The position numbers and the translations under genes are program-made. Under the pieces are notes generated by a model. It had not been told where the DNA came from. It worked only from the letters and a program-made list of their open reading frames with translations, and did no database searches. Positions 41,301-53,892 of a stretch of 64,000 nucleotides of DNA are shown here, piece by piece (the stretch's first letter is position 1; each line of letters starts with the position of its first letter). The stretch covers positions 14,696,213 through 14,760,212 of the forward strand of contig NC_049997.1 of NCBI RefSeq assembly GCF_000003815.2, written 5' to 3'. This DNA is from Branchiostoma floridae (taxonomy: Eukaryota; Chordata; Leptocardii; Amphioxiformes; Branchiostomatidae).

Positions 41301-44300
41301 TGTGGTGAGATACCAGAAAACTCTGATAAGAGACCACATTTGGTTAAAATCATGGTACTGCATTCTACAGTTCAAAGGATGGCATAGTGGGTGATTGTGG
41401 TCCTTTTTTTTTTTTACACAGGAACGAGCGCTGGACTACCTGAGCACCTGCATTGACCAGCTGCATACCTTTGGCGACATTCTACAGTTGGTGATTGTAG
41501 AGCTGGTGTACAAGGTAGGCAGTACTAGGCACTGTACAACACAGTGATTATTTCTTTCTGTACACAGCTAGGTTTGTCCTGGTTATAGATTCTGCTCTGT
41601 TTTATCTGTAACATGGATGATGGAATGCGTTGTTTTCGGTGTGTCCGTGTTCCACATTATGTATTTTCCATATGATTATGAATGCAATGTGATAGGAAGT
41701 GTCAGGAAACTATTTGTCAGAATGACAGCAAGTGTAGATCAGAGTTGGCAGAATTTTTGTGAAGGAACAGACATTCAAATCAATGAGAATGCGTAGTTTA
41801 TGGGGGTAAATGTTTTCGATGTGTTGCTTTGTGTTTCTGCATTATGTATTTTCTAGTCACATTGACCTTAGAGTAAAGGAGGAAAGGTTAGGGTTTCCAA
41901 ACACGCCAGAGTGACAGGAAGCGAAGTTCAGAGTTGGCAGAATTAGTGAATTATCGGTTGAGACATATTTCTTATCATTGGGTCAATAAAAAAAGCCTCC
42001 TGGTTATTTCTGCAGTAGTTTCCCACGGGTGATCAGTTTCAGTTCAGTTCAGTTCAGTGATGAAGGCAGCCAAACTTGCTGACTCGTGTGTAAAATGACA
42101 CCTGTCCATCATGTGTTCCGCAGGTGTGCCACGCTAACCCAAACGAGCGCGCTCGCTTCATCCGCTGTATCTACAACCTGCTGAACTCGTCTAGCCCGGC
42201 CGTGCGCTACGAGGCGGCGGGAACACTGGTCACCCTGTCCAGTGCACCCACTGCCATCAAGGTACAGAACTTTATTATTTACAGTTCTAGGATCGAATCT
42301 GATGATGTGCCACCGATCTTGTGCCCTTGTGAAAGGCACTTTACATGGCTTTTTTCACTTAACTGAAAATGAGTACCTAGCTTTAGCTAGGGCCGTCCTT
42401 CGGATAGGACATTAAATGGAGGTCATGTAATTGAGGAGAGCCACACCTCAAGCATATTAAAAACTGTACTTAAAAAAAAAAGAGTAGGGGACCTTCCCAG
42501 AGTGCGTGGATCAAATAATTCTGTACAGATATGCAGCTTGTACTCTTCAGTGTGTTACCAGTTATGCAAAACAAACAAGCAAACAAAAAAATATAATGTT
42601 TCATGTCATTTGCTATTTTCCAGGCTGCAGCAAGCTGCTACATTGAGCTGATTGTGAAGGAGAGCGACAACAACGTCAAGCTCATCGTTCTGGACAGGCT
42701 CATCGCCCTGAAGGACAACCCGCAACACGAGAGGGTACTGCAGGTATGCAACCACTCCGATTCAACAATCGGTTTGTGTTTTTGAGAGTTTTAAGTTAAA
42801 ATGGATCATTCTAAGGTATCACGAGGGGCAAAATTACTGTCAGAGAGCTCACAGTAGAAGACTGTAACCAAAGATCACCTAGTGGCATCCCTGGTCAATC
42901 AGAATTTCATGCTTGTCAAAGGATCTGCTCCCTAGTGTAAAGGCGTCTAGTGCGTCCAATTTCTTGTTATTTTAAGAAAAGTGCGTCCAAATGACGCCAT
43001 GACGCATGCCTGGCTAAAAGCCTGATCAAAACATAACACAGATTTACTAAACTGTATACCTTTGCATGTTCTTCTCTAATGCAAAAACTACTCAGTACAT
43101 TATGATTGGATGGTGAATGTTTCAGTAGTATATAATACATTCTGGTTAACCAGCCTCTCTATCTGTGTTGCATGCATCCTTTGTTCACCTCAGGAACAAG
43201 TAAGTCCTTCCCCTTGTCTCGCTGTAAATGCAGCTGTAGACATCTAACCCCTTGAAGCCCCTGTCACACATTTGGGACCTTTCCACCACTTTGCTTGGTA
43301 CTGACCATTGAACTTTAAACTTCTAGACCACTCTGCAGGCAGAAAGCCTGAATGGAGCTGGCGGTTGCACATGAAAGTCATTGCAAAACATAAAAAATTT
43401 GATGATTAAAATAGACATAATAATTACACATAATTCAAAATTAGAAGCATCTACATGTTGATACTGTGTTTGGAATAGCCTGGAATACATCCTACTTTAG
43501 CTCCATTTCCAAAATCTGACTTTCCCGAATTTGATTTGAAAGAAAAGAAGATTTTTGGCGGATTCAGATGCTTTTTAACTATAAGAAGAAGAAGGCAACC
43601 TTGTTCACTAACTCCAAACCACAAATGACCTTGTTGATGTCTAAGCCTAACTCCCAACGTTAACCATGCTCTGGAGAAGGTTGGGAGACCATGGTTGACT
43701 ATGTGTGACAGGGACTTTATTCTAAACTAAAGAATAAAAAGAACTGTAACTTTTGCTGCAGGCTTCTAAGCATTGGTGGAGGCAGCCGAAGTTACCGACT
43801 CACTGTAAAATTACGAGTCAATCATGTGTTTTGGTTGTTGTCTCCAGGACCTTGTGATGGACATCTTACGTGTGCTGTCCACACCGGACTTGGAGGTCCG
43901 GAAGAAGACACTGAACTTGGCTCTTGACCTGGTGTCTTCAAGGAATGTTGAGGAGGTAGGCCAAGTTGTCATCTGTCTACCAGGAAAATCATACACAAAT
44001 ATTCCAGCATATAATATGTGTATATTTGAAGTAACAGCTGTTGTTATCTTTTATGAAAGCTGTAGATAAGTGGTTTGGATACTGTCATTCCTGAAATTTT
44101 CGTGATGTTTTTTGTTTTTGCAGTGAGCTTCACCGCAAAGACAAATCCATAAAAGCGCTGGTCTGTAATGCACAGTATTTGACTATATGTCTATAGTGCT
44201 ATCATGAACATAAAACCACTGGGAACACTATCATCTCATTCACAGTGTATTAGTTGGAAGATAATAATAGATAATCGAAATAACCTAAACCACATAAATT

Positions 44301-47300
44301 ACAAATCTTACACAACCATATTGATCCCAGGTGTACCCTTTCATATTCCTTTTATATATTAATTGTCTTAAAGTTTAAATGATTAATTTCTTTTATTTAG
44401 AATGAAACATTGATAATATCCTATTTTTGCAGATGGTGCTGGTGTTGAAGAAAGGAGTGATCAAGACTAATGACATTACTGAACACGAGGACACAGACAA
44501 GTATCGTCAGTCCTGGTGCGGACTCTACACTCCTGCAGTATCAAGTTCCCTGACATGGCTGGCGCTGTCATCCCCGTGGTGAGGAAACCAACATTGTCCT
44601 TTAGTTTGTCAAATTGTCAGGCAGACTAATGATTGTAGGTGTATCTGAGCCTGACCACCCCCATGTAGCCTCCATTTGGTCGCTCCCAAAGTTGAAAAGT
44701 CATCAGTCACCCACAATTCCTTTCGACGCATACACATCAGTCTGATTTTTTTAGTATTACACCCCTGGTGCTTTCCAGCTCTTTTGATGGGATTTGTAAT
44801 TTTTTCTGGTCCCTTTCTTATAACACTTCACTTAGAGTGTTTAGTTTAAGTATAGTCTGAAAAAACTATTGGGCCCCAAAAGCATGTTTTTAAAATTTTA
44901 GGTCAATGAGAATTTCCCTTTTATTGATCACACATGGTGTAAGAAGTATTTGAGATGAAATAGTATTCAGTACTTAGATAACATGGACTTGTTAAGAAAT
45001 TGCAATTATATCCAAGTGATAGGTTGGACTTTTGCAAGAGAGCCTCTTGTGGATAGTTGTGTAGTGCAGTTAAAGATACCATGACAAGTGGATTTGGGAT
45101 AGAACTTGTTTATGAAATGGGAAACATGTGCTTCACAGAGTGCATAATGTAGCCAGATATACTTAACTTATTGAAAAATATTGTAGAGCTTTGAGACATC
45201 AAAATATGTTGCAAAAGTTGGAAACAAAACACGTCCTTTTTTTTCTCAGAAAGATTGACTTACATGTACCTGCAATTTTTTCATCTCTGTACCAGTTGAT
45301 GGAGTTCCTGAGTGACCAGAATGAGCTGGCTGCTGCTGACGTGTTGGTGTTTGTACGGGAGGCCATCCAGCGATTCGACCAGCTCAAACATGTCATCCTG
45401 GAGAAACTGTTGGAGGTCTTCCCCTCCATCAAGTCTGTCAAGTAAGTCATCTTGTGTTTGAGAAAAAATTGTACATTATTTTGATCAGCCAGGCATAGGT
45501 CCAGGCGTCTTTTGGGAGCCCTGTTCTAAAAATAATCAGAAATTGGACGCACAAGACACCCATACACTTGAGAGCAGATCCTCTGACAAGCACAAAATTT
45601 TAATTTACAGGGGATGCTACTAGGTCACTTGTGACCTCTCTGACAGTAATTTTGCCCCTCGTGATACCTTAGAATGCTCCATTTTGATTTGAAATTCACC
45701 AAAACGCTGCACCATTGAAGGTGCACATGGATGCACGTGCCTAAATTTGGACCCCCTACAATAAAATCGTAGCTAAAAGCCTGAAACTTGTTAATGTATT
45801 ATCCTCTATTCTAAAGATGATGAGGGATCCTTATTAGCCCAAAATATGATTGTTCCTAATTTAGAATGGTCACAATTGTCTTTGCCAATACTGGGTTTGT
45901 TCATTAAAGGACATTGTAAAGTAGTGTTCTATTTTTTAATCAAGCTGAAGAAAGATCTATTATTTTTGCTTTATGTCTAGTGTTTGAATTGAAAACTATA
46001 GGAGCTTGAATGAGTTTTTACTTGGATTGCACTTCCTGCAGGATCCACCGGGCGGCGCTGTGGATCCTTGGCGAGTACTGTACAACAGCAGAGGACATCC
46101 AGGCACTCATGCACGAGATCAGACATTCTCTGGGAGATGTAAGTCTTTTCAGTTACAATGTATCAATACTCACTATTTCATTTGGTTTATCGTCAGTAGC
46201 TCCCTGTCAGGCGAAGGTTAGACGTCCTTATACTGTTGTACATAGATGTGGATTTGTGGTGGTAGCTCGCCAGCAGACTCTATTGTGGGTTGGCACTCTG
46301 TAGATTTAGGAGGTGGAGGTGTTCCCTTATGTAGGAAAAAAATCTTAGATAAGTATACAAATGTGTGTTTTTGTTGTCTGTTCATCTTGCTGTTTCAGTG
46401 GCAGGGTTTATTTTTACAGGATGGGGTTGCTAGCCTTTAACATGCCTGAAGCACTTCCTTGAACACCAGACCCGCATTTTACTCCCTTCCTAAAAAGACG
46501 AGTGCAGCTCCCATGAAAATTCTCCACCCAGGACTGAACCGGGGTCTTCCATTTACCAGGAACTAGGAGCCTAACTGTGAAGCTTCTGCCAGTCAAGCTC
46601 CCCAATCCCCAAGACATTCCTAATGTGTGTTTTTGAATCAATTAAAAGTTAAGATAACTGACATTCTGCCCAAGACAAGACAATCACCAGTTTTTATAAA
46701 CCTACCTATTTTTCTCTCATAGATCCCCATAGTTGAGTCGGAGATGAAGAAGGCTGCAGGGGAGATAAAGGATGAAGATGAGTTCACGCCGACTCAGCAG
46801 AAACTCCTGACGGCAGAGGGAACCTATGCCACACAGAGCGCTCTCACGTCCACAGTCAAGAAGTCTAGTGAGGAAAAGAGGTACTGCACACCTTAAAAGA
46901 TGTTTAATTTTGCAACCTCTCTAGTGCCTTTCTACAAGCATTGTTTTGACTTCATGCACAAAATGCCATCATGATAACCTTTCTGCCAAATTGAATTAAT
47001 CCATATGAAAATAAATTAATTTACAGAATGTTTTTAGACAAACACTTACAAAATGATGATTAGTGAGTGTGCGTGAATGTGGTACTATCCCTATATCCCA
47101 CCCACCTCTGTCAATACCTTTGAATACAAAACAAAACCTAGAAATGCAAAACAGAAAAGTACAAATGTAAAAAATTTCACAAACATGCATCTACTCTCAT
47201 TTTGGTCCAATTTCAAATTTTAATCGACAGGTTTGGTATGTCGAATGCTGTATCCACATAGAAAGTAATGCCTTCATAGATTGTTAATGTATCCACTCAT

Positions 47301-50300
47301 TGTCCTCTGATTCCGTAATGTTTTTGACAACACCTTAAGTTTGGATCCGTATTGGACTAAGGATTTCAACAGGAAATTAGAATTGATTGTAAACTACATG
47401 TATTTTTTTTTACACCAGGCCTCCGCTGCGAGGTTTCCTGATGGACGGAGACTTCTTTGTGGGCGCGTCTCTGGCCACTACGCTGACCAAGCTAGCCATC
47501 CGGTATGGGGAAATTGTCCCTGACCCCAAGAAACACAACGTAAGGTCATCTTTATGTACAGATGCAACTACTCAAATATGCGGACATGCGATTCCTCATG
47601 CGTCGCTATCTTTGTACGCGTATGGTTACTCAGGCGGCACTAATTCCGCATGCTTGCAAAGATAGTGATGCTTGAGGAATCGCATGTTCGTGTTGATCCA
47701 AGTGTTTTGAGCAACTTCACGTCGTGCTTATCCTCTTTTCAGGTACCCAAATATAGCTCAACTACTGCCATGCATCATTTGTTTGATTGATTGATTGATT
47801 GACAGATGCCCATAGCATAGTTCATTTTGTCGGAGGTATCAAGTTTTGTCATTCCATGAAATTGCTTTCGCTATAACAGGTCTGTTTCTTTGTTTGTATC
47901 AAAAGATGGCTCATAGATTATTTCCCCTCCAGTCGTTCAACGCAGAGTGTATGCTGATCATGGCAACTATTATACATCTTGGAAAGTCTGGTCTAGCAAC
48001 CAAGGTAAGGTGTTTTGAGAAACTGTGGTACATACCATATTTCCTTGATTTAAGTTTGCACCCCAATTAAAATATGCACCCCAGATTTGTTGCAAGTTCC
48101 AGACAAATTTGCCCCACTGAAACGTAAAAACCTGAATAAAGTATGCACCCCTTCTCCGCCGATCCTGAATGATTTTGTACTGCAAAAAAACAAAAATCCA
48201 TGGTGTTTTTTCTCTTTTCCTGGGGTGATTTTCCCAAATCAGCCTAAATTTATTTTTAAAATGCAATTGTTATTGCCTCCGGTAGCAGTAATTGGTCTCT
48301 GCAATTTTATGTATTGCCTACTGTCATGTACTCAAGAAGGCCATACGAGCAAGTGTTGGACAGCAATTGGTCTTTTACCTCTGGCCACATTCTTATATCT
48401 ATTCTGACTAAAACCTCTGTGATAATTTGTTTATTCCCATCCAGCCAATCACAGATGATGACCTGGACAGAATCGCCCTCTGCCTGAAGGTCCTGTCTGA
48501 CCACACCCCCGCGGTCAACGACATCTTCAGTCGGGAGTGTCGCCACTCCCTGTCCACCATGCTGGCTGCTTTACATGAGGAGGAGAAGGAGAACCAAAAG
48601 GTCAGTGAACTAAAAATGTTTTACCAGCACCTAGATATTCCTTAAAATGTAAATATGTTATATTTTCTTTAGATTTGTAAACACCAGTTCAAAATGATTA
48701 TGACCTGGAATATCTGGGTAGTAGGGCATTAGCCATCACCTCAAGATTGATACATTACTAATTCCAGCAACTCTGAACTCCACTTCCTGTCACTGCAGTA
48801 AAGGGACAAGCATATGGAAAAATGGATAATCCAAAAATGCAGACGATCAAACAGAAATACTGGCAACAATACCTCTGTTCACAGAAGCACTAGAGTTGAG
48901 GTTGGCAAGACCAGTTTGACAATCTCCTCCAAATGTTGTGTACTATTCTTAATAGTATTTAGACCTGTACTGATATTGGTTGTTATGTTGTGTACTATGT
49001 TATGATGGCAATACTGTTATGATGATGGTCTTGTTTTTGATTAGTTGTCCTAGTTTTTGGCAATGCCTTTGGGGTGAAGCTTTTTGACTCTAACTGATCC
49101 TAAGGCATACATATTATCATAGTGTTAGACTTGATTATGTGACTGTTGAACCTTCCTTTCAGACTGTGATAGAGAAGAAGACAGTGAGTGTCCAGCCTGA
49201 TGACCCCATCAGCTTCATGCAGCTGGTCAACAAGGCAGAACATGGAACTACAGAGGTACGCGTCTAAAAATGTACAATCCAGTGTTTAATTCACTTTGAC
49301 CTGGTCTCTAGATGCAGCATCCAGTAAGGTTAGAAAATGATGGCATTTATGACTATTGATAATTCTGCCACTCTAGTAAATCCACTGTTGGAAATATCTG
49401 TATATATTTGTGTGCATGAAAACTCTGAGCTGAGAATTCCCTGCGTGTCTATTGAAAGTATGTCCGTAACTACACTTGTAAGTTTTGATTGAAAGATGTT
49501 CTTTTTTCTGTACCGTAGGACTTGTTTGAGTTAAGCCTGCTCCAAGCAGTGGGGACACCACAGAAGAAGGATGCAGCTGATCCACAGGCCTCCAAACTAC
49601 AGAAGGTGGGACATGAAACCAGTGGAGCCAAATTTCCTATGACACCATTTTATGATATACTGAACATAATGTCAATATGTGAGATCGCGTGGTGTAATTG
49701 ACAGCCCTTTGGTCTCAAGCCCAAGACGTCCCGGTTCAAACCCTGCCGTGTCACCAATCTTGTGCCCTTGGGAATGGCACTTTACACAACTTCCTCAGTT
49801 CACTCAATTCAAAATGAGTACCTAGCTTTGGCTAGGCACGTCCCTCTGATAGGACATTAAATTAAGACTGTGCCATAATGATCAACATAATGATCGTGGG
49901 CACTATTGTAAGAAAAAGAGATAATGTTAGCAATAGATGGACTCACCTCTGTCAAAATGTAGAAAAGCAAAATAAAGACAAAGAAGAATGTAACTACTTG
50001 ATAAACATGTAGCCCTTGGTCAGGTTTCTTATTGCCATTCTCTCATTGGTTTACCTAATAATTGGTGTTCTTGTTCCCAGGTGAACCAGCTGACAGGGTT
50101 CTCTGACCCGGTGTACGCTGAGGCGTACGTCCATGTGAACCAGTACGACATCGTGTTGGACGTCCTGATTGTGAACCAGACCAGCGACACCTTACAGAGC
50201 GTCACACTGGAACTGGCTACTTTAGGTCAGTGTACTGTAATTTGTGTAAATTAATCTATTTTCATGTGGAAATTTATTTCACCATAGAATGGGAACACTA

Positions 50301-53300
50301 TTTCAAGATAGAAGGGGAAAAATTAAGTTTTATGGTTTCTGAAATTTGAAGTAGTAATACTGTCACAAAGAAGAAGAAAAAGCACATTTAACATAAACCA
50401 GATTTGTCATTTCAGGGCTCGAAATTCATTTTTGGGATTAGGTGCACCACATAAAATTAAGTAGAATGTCAGGAGAAAATTAATCACAAAACTTACTCAC
50501 AAGCTATTAAATTCTTAAACAAGTACCACGACTTATTTTTATCATCTTTCTAACACTTGATGTTAAGAATATGATGTATACTATACATACTTTGATATCT
50601 TTACATCCATAAACCCATGAAAATATTTGGGTGCATCCTGTGCACCCACAGAAAAAAATTGGGTGCACCTGCACCCAGTATTTTGAGCCGTGCATTTACT
50701 GCAAGTCTGCAAGTTTTTTTGGCAATGCCTCTTGGGTGGAGCCTTTATCAAGTTGACTACAGTTCTTTTCCCTTTGCACCTTCAAAAATCAGTGAGCTGA
50801 ACTTCATAGCAATCTGATGGTACATAGAGCAGCACATTTCCAGTAGCATGGTGCATTAGAGAGGGGTTTGCTAGACCCTCCCCTATGATATGGCACCACC
50901 CACAGGACCCCAATTTTACATCCCTTCCAAAAGACAGGACTGGTCTAGCCCCAACCAAAATGCTGTTCCCAGTATTGAAACCAGTTACCAACTATGTAAT
51001 TGGGACTAGCAGGTCAACTGTAAGGCTGCTACCAGTTGAGCTACAGTGACATACCCTCTTCTATTTGTAGGAAAGTTTAAATGTATAACAAATAAAACAA
51101 TGCAAGATATAATTTAAAACCATGATCTGTTAGACTGACGTGATATTGATATTATGTTTTAATGTTTATTTCCAGGTGATCTGAAGTTGGTTGAGAAGCC
51201 CTCCCCCATCATCCTGGCTCCACATGACTTTGCTAACATCAAGGCCAATGTCAAGGTGGCCTCCACTGAGAACGGCATCATATTTGGCAACATCGGTGAG
51301 TACTTTCCTTACAGTTTAAACACCCTTCCCTGTTACAATATAAGAGCTGTGACATCTTGCTTTTGCCTCAAATACTCTATGCTAGTTCTGAAGCAAAGTT
51401 GAACAGTAATTTCCAACACAAAAATTGGACTGCACTAAATTTGACTTTTCAACTCATCTTTGTTGAGGTACAAGCTTTAATTTAATAAGCAATACACTGC
51501 TTTTGTGACGTCACATTATGTAGATAGGACACGTGACGCGGTGAGCAGTGGATCATAGATTATGCTCCCCCCCACCTCAAGGGATAGTTGTAATGCCCTC
51601 TTTTGCTCCTCTTTTAGAAAAGTTTGTCTCTGTCCCAAAATTTGGTTGTAAATTACAGCTCAACTTTGCTTCACAATGATATATACCAACATAGAGGAAT
51701 TTTAAAGCTCTGTTTGGTTGTGTTGTAACCAGGGCTGTCTCCAGCTTTAAATTCTTTTCCGTCCCTCTCATTGTTAATCTTTCCTGTAAAATCTGTCATC
51801 GTAAGCTTATGAAAACACATTTTCATCAATTTTAGGTGCTGATTATTTTTGGGATAGATAGGGTGAAATTTCTGTCCGTACCAACAAGCAAATTTCCCTG
51901 CCAGACCAGTGGGACGGGTCCTGGAGACAGCCCTGCTTGTATAGCTGAACGTGCAATCATCAGAAGTGTATATTGAGTGCTGAAGTTGTAACCATCCATT
52001 TCTCATGTCTCATTCTATCAGTGTATGATGTAAGTGGAGCGGCCAGCGACCGTAACTGTGTTGTTCTGAATGACATCCACATCGACATCATGGACTACAT
52101 CGTGCCAGCCCAGTGCTCTGACAACGAGTTCCGACAGATGTGGGCAGAGTTTGAGTGGGAAAACAAGGTCGGTCTCGCTGAAAACTTTGTCTAATGGTTT
52201 AACAGGAACCCATCAATGACACTGCAAGATTATCTTGTGGTTTGGGATATCAAACATGGCAAGGTTAGGGTTGTTGACGTAGAACTGTGAAGTTGAAAGG
52301 TTCTAGATTCGAATGCCCATAGGTCTCAACTGTACCAAGCTTTGGCCAGGGATATCCTCTCATGTAGGAGGCCCTGTGTTTGAGGACCAACACAATTTTA
52401 GCATGGTCCACCACACTTGCTGAAAAGAAAAGGGGTCCATCCCAGTGTTAATGGATCAAACTACAGAATACTGTACAAATTGGTGTGTTGTGGTCAGTGG
52501 TTTAATAAAAACTATAGCCAACACATCTACAGGACATATAGGTTTGAGGACTGAGTCAACTCACAATTCACATTTAATTCTGGAGTAGCAAAGGAGTAAT
52601 GAAGTTGAAAACTGAATTTGAATACAATGGAATATTTTCCCATTCTTTACTCTAGGTTACAGTTAACACGTCCATAACAGACCTGGGGATCTACATGGGA
52701 CACCTGCTCAAGTCTACCAACATGAAGAGTCTCACTCCTGAGAAGGTCAGTGGTAAAAACTCAAGGCATTGCTTCAACTGAAAGATACATTGTATTTAAA
52801 GGATAGTATACTGCAGTGTATAGTAGATTCATCCCTCAAGCTACCGACATCTTGCACACTGCAGTCGTCCCTCAGGAAGACATCTGGAGCCGCATAGTTC
52901 AAGTTTTGAACTTTTATTCAACCTGTAGGCCAGATGCTTTACTGCAGTGTTTTTGCTGGATAAAAGTAAAGGTCTAGGACTTTTTGTAAAATCCTCTATA
53001 ACTAGAAAAATGTAAACACCATTAAGCTTTTGTGCAAAGATAAAGGGGTAGTAGTTATCATTTGTAAGTCCAAATTTCTCAACTCTTCCTCTTAGAGCTG
53101 TTTGATAGAAGGATTATAACTCATTGTACAATACATGTGAAATGATTGGTTCTCACAGGCACTGTCTGGAGAATGTGGCTTCATGGCAGCCAACCTGTAT
53201 GCCCGTTCCATCTTTGGTGAGGACGTCCTGGCTAACCTGAGTATTGAGAAGATGATCCACCTGGGAGAGGACGCCCCTGTACAGGGTCACATCCGCATCA

Positions 53301-53892
53301 GGGCAAAGAGTCAGGTATGTACCATGTGCCTACTGTAGATTCATTTATTTTTGCCAGGACTTAATTTCATAGAAGACAAAATGAGGTTCTCGTCTTATGT
53401 TTGCGTTTGAAACAATTCTGTACCACTGACAGTAGTAATCTATTAGGAACATTTGGATAATTACCTTGAAAAAGATACATTGTATATTTTAAGATTTACA
53501 GTAAGTCCAGATGCATAGCTGTGTGGAGCAATTTTTGATCATTGGTGCTCAATGTGATATATGACTGGTATCAATTAAAAAGTTCTCAAGTATTAGTAAA
53601 ATTTGAATAATATTGTGTTTCTTAAAACATTGCTTTACACTGGAAGGGGGATTAGAAAAAAAGTAATTTTGTAGCAAGTACATGTACATATACTACCCAA
53701 GACTACCATGATGTTATAGTGACATTTACATGTACATGTAGTTCTGAGGAGTACAAATGTATGTTGTCAAGAAACATGTTGATGTTCCCTTGGATGAAAT
53801 TGAATGACTCTGTTTTTTCCTCTGTTTTCCAGGGGATGGCCTTAAGCATGGGAGACAAAGTCAACATGTGTCAGAAGAACCCACCAAAATGA
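38374..53892 (+). CDS. COPB1: Coatomer subunit beta, beta-COP (complete; one-base deletion in one exon)
   Basis: Twenty-four coding exons: 38374-38467, 39088-39187, 39749-39878, 40370-40539, 41172-41286, 41422-41514, 42124-42261, 42624-42743, 43848-43955, 44433-44578, 45296-45441, 46042-46138, 46723-46880, 47419-47539, 47933-48004, 48445-48600, 49163-49255, 49519-49605, 50081-50225, 51176-51295, 52022-52167, 52656-52745, 53159-53314, 53833-53892. Their sum is 2861 bases; with one base restored it is 953 residues, the human length. Beta-COP is part of the COPI coat that buds vesicles for Golgi-to-ER retrieval. The N-terminal adaptin/HEAT solenoid is strongly conserved ([56 protein letters not shown]). 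The coatomer beta C-terminal and appendage region includes [20 protein letters not shown] and [12 protein letters not shown]. Exon 44433-44578 lacks a base after CGTCAG at 44510, shifting the frame within RTLHSC. Confidence 0.96.
40627..41021. mobile_element. hAT-like element, CAGGGCT...AGCTCTG
   Basis: Left cagggctggaaatatcacct and right gtatttcgagctctg are approximate inverted repeats. Both ends carry tgcaggta blocks and the flanks share taag. It lies in a COPB1 intron. Related to 35866-35972 and 62766-62874. Confidence 0.65.
41560..41990. repeat. Duplicated repeat block in a COPB1 intron
   Basis: The phrase tcagagttggcagaatt occurs at about 41741 and 41930, with gcattatgtattttc-type text before each. 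Related sequence is near 31125-31160, and inverted near 48755-48800. A dispersed, unclassified repeat. Confidence 0.5.
42033..42058. repeat. ttcag microsatellite
   Basis: Consecutive ttcag pentamers. The same repeat recurs at 61796-61846. Confidence 0.85.
42280..42430 (+). mobile_element. SINE tail fragment
   Basis: B-box-like ggatcgaatctg, then caccgatcttgtgccctt, ggcactttacatgg and ggataggacattaaa. Same family as 27890-28289; the A-box head is missing. Confidence 0.65.
46418..46620 (-). mobile_element. tRNA-derived SINE-like copy
   Basis: The minus strand reads gagcttgactggcagaagct (A-box-like) and the complement of ggactgaaccggggtc (B-box-like), followed by the complement of ttttactcccttcc. 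Related to 50830-51055. It lies in a COPB1 intron. Confidence 0.5.
47584..47687. repeat. Long hairpin in a COPB1 intron
   Basis: acatgcgattcctcatgcgt...cgctatctttg is mirrored by caaagatagtgatgcttgag...gaatcgcatgt, with only a few mismatches over a stem of about 30 bp and a 40-base spacer. Probably a small MITE. Confidence 0.75.
49681..49910 (+). mobile_element. tRNA-derived SINE
   Basis: Head gatcgcgtggtgtaattgac, B box cggttcaaaccctg, family tail cttgtgcccttgggaatggc, then actttacacaac and gataggacattaaat. Plus strand in a COPB1 intron; same family as 27890-28289. Confidence 0.75.
50413..50692. mobile_element. hAT-like element, CAGGGCTCGAAATTC terminus (280 bp)
   Basis: Left cagggctcgaaattcatttt and right gtattttgagccgtg. 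The interior has ggtgcacc blocks in inverted orientation, and catt lies at both flanks. Nearly the same design as 62306-62627. Confidence 0.7.
50830..51055 (-). mobile_element. tRNA-derived SINE-like copy
   Basis: The minus strand begins ctgtagctcaactggtagca, a good A box, with a B-box-like stretch complementary to agtattgaaaccag and the cccttcc block. It lies in a COPB1 intron. Confidence 0.6.
51730..51935. mobile_element. hAT-like MITE, CAGGGCTGTCTCC terminus
   Basis: Ends cagggctgtctccag and ctggagacagccctg are perfect 15-bp inverted repeats. The flanks share ttgta. A truncated relative with the same right end (gtcccggagacagccctg) ends at 19329 in the ECHDC3 3' region. Confidence 0.8.
52268..52500 (+). 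mobile_element. tRNA-derived SINE-like copy, degenerate
   Basis: B-box-like ggttctagattcgaatgccc followed by a tail with accaagctttggccagggat and a purine-rich aaaagaaaaggggtcc. The head is poorly preserved. Confidence 0.5.

Noticed and set aside
44155-44235. Sequence resembling a further COPB1 exon after 43955
   Set aside because: The text is a worn copy of the TACTGTAAATGCA-type repeat, and exon phases already close without it.
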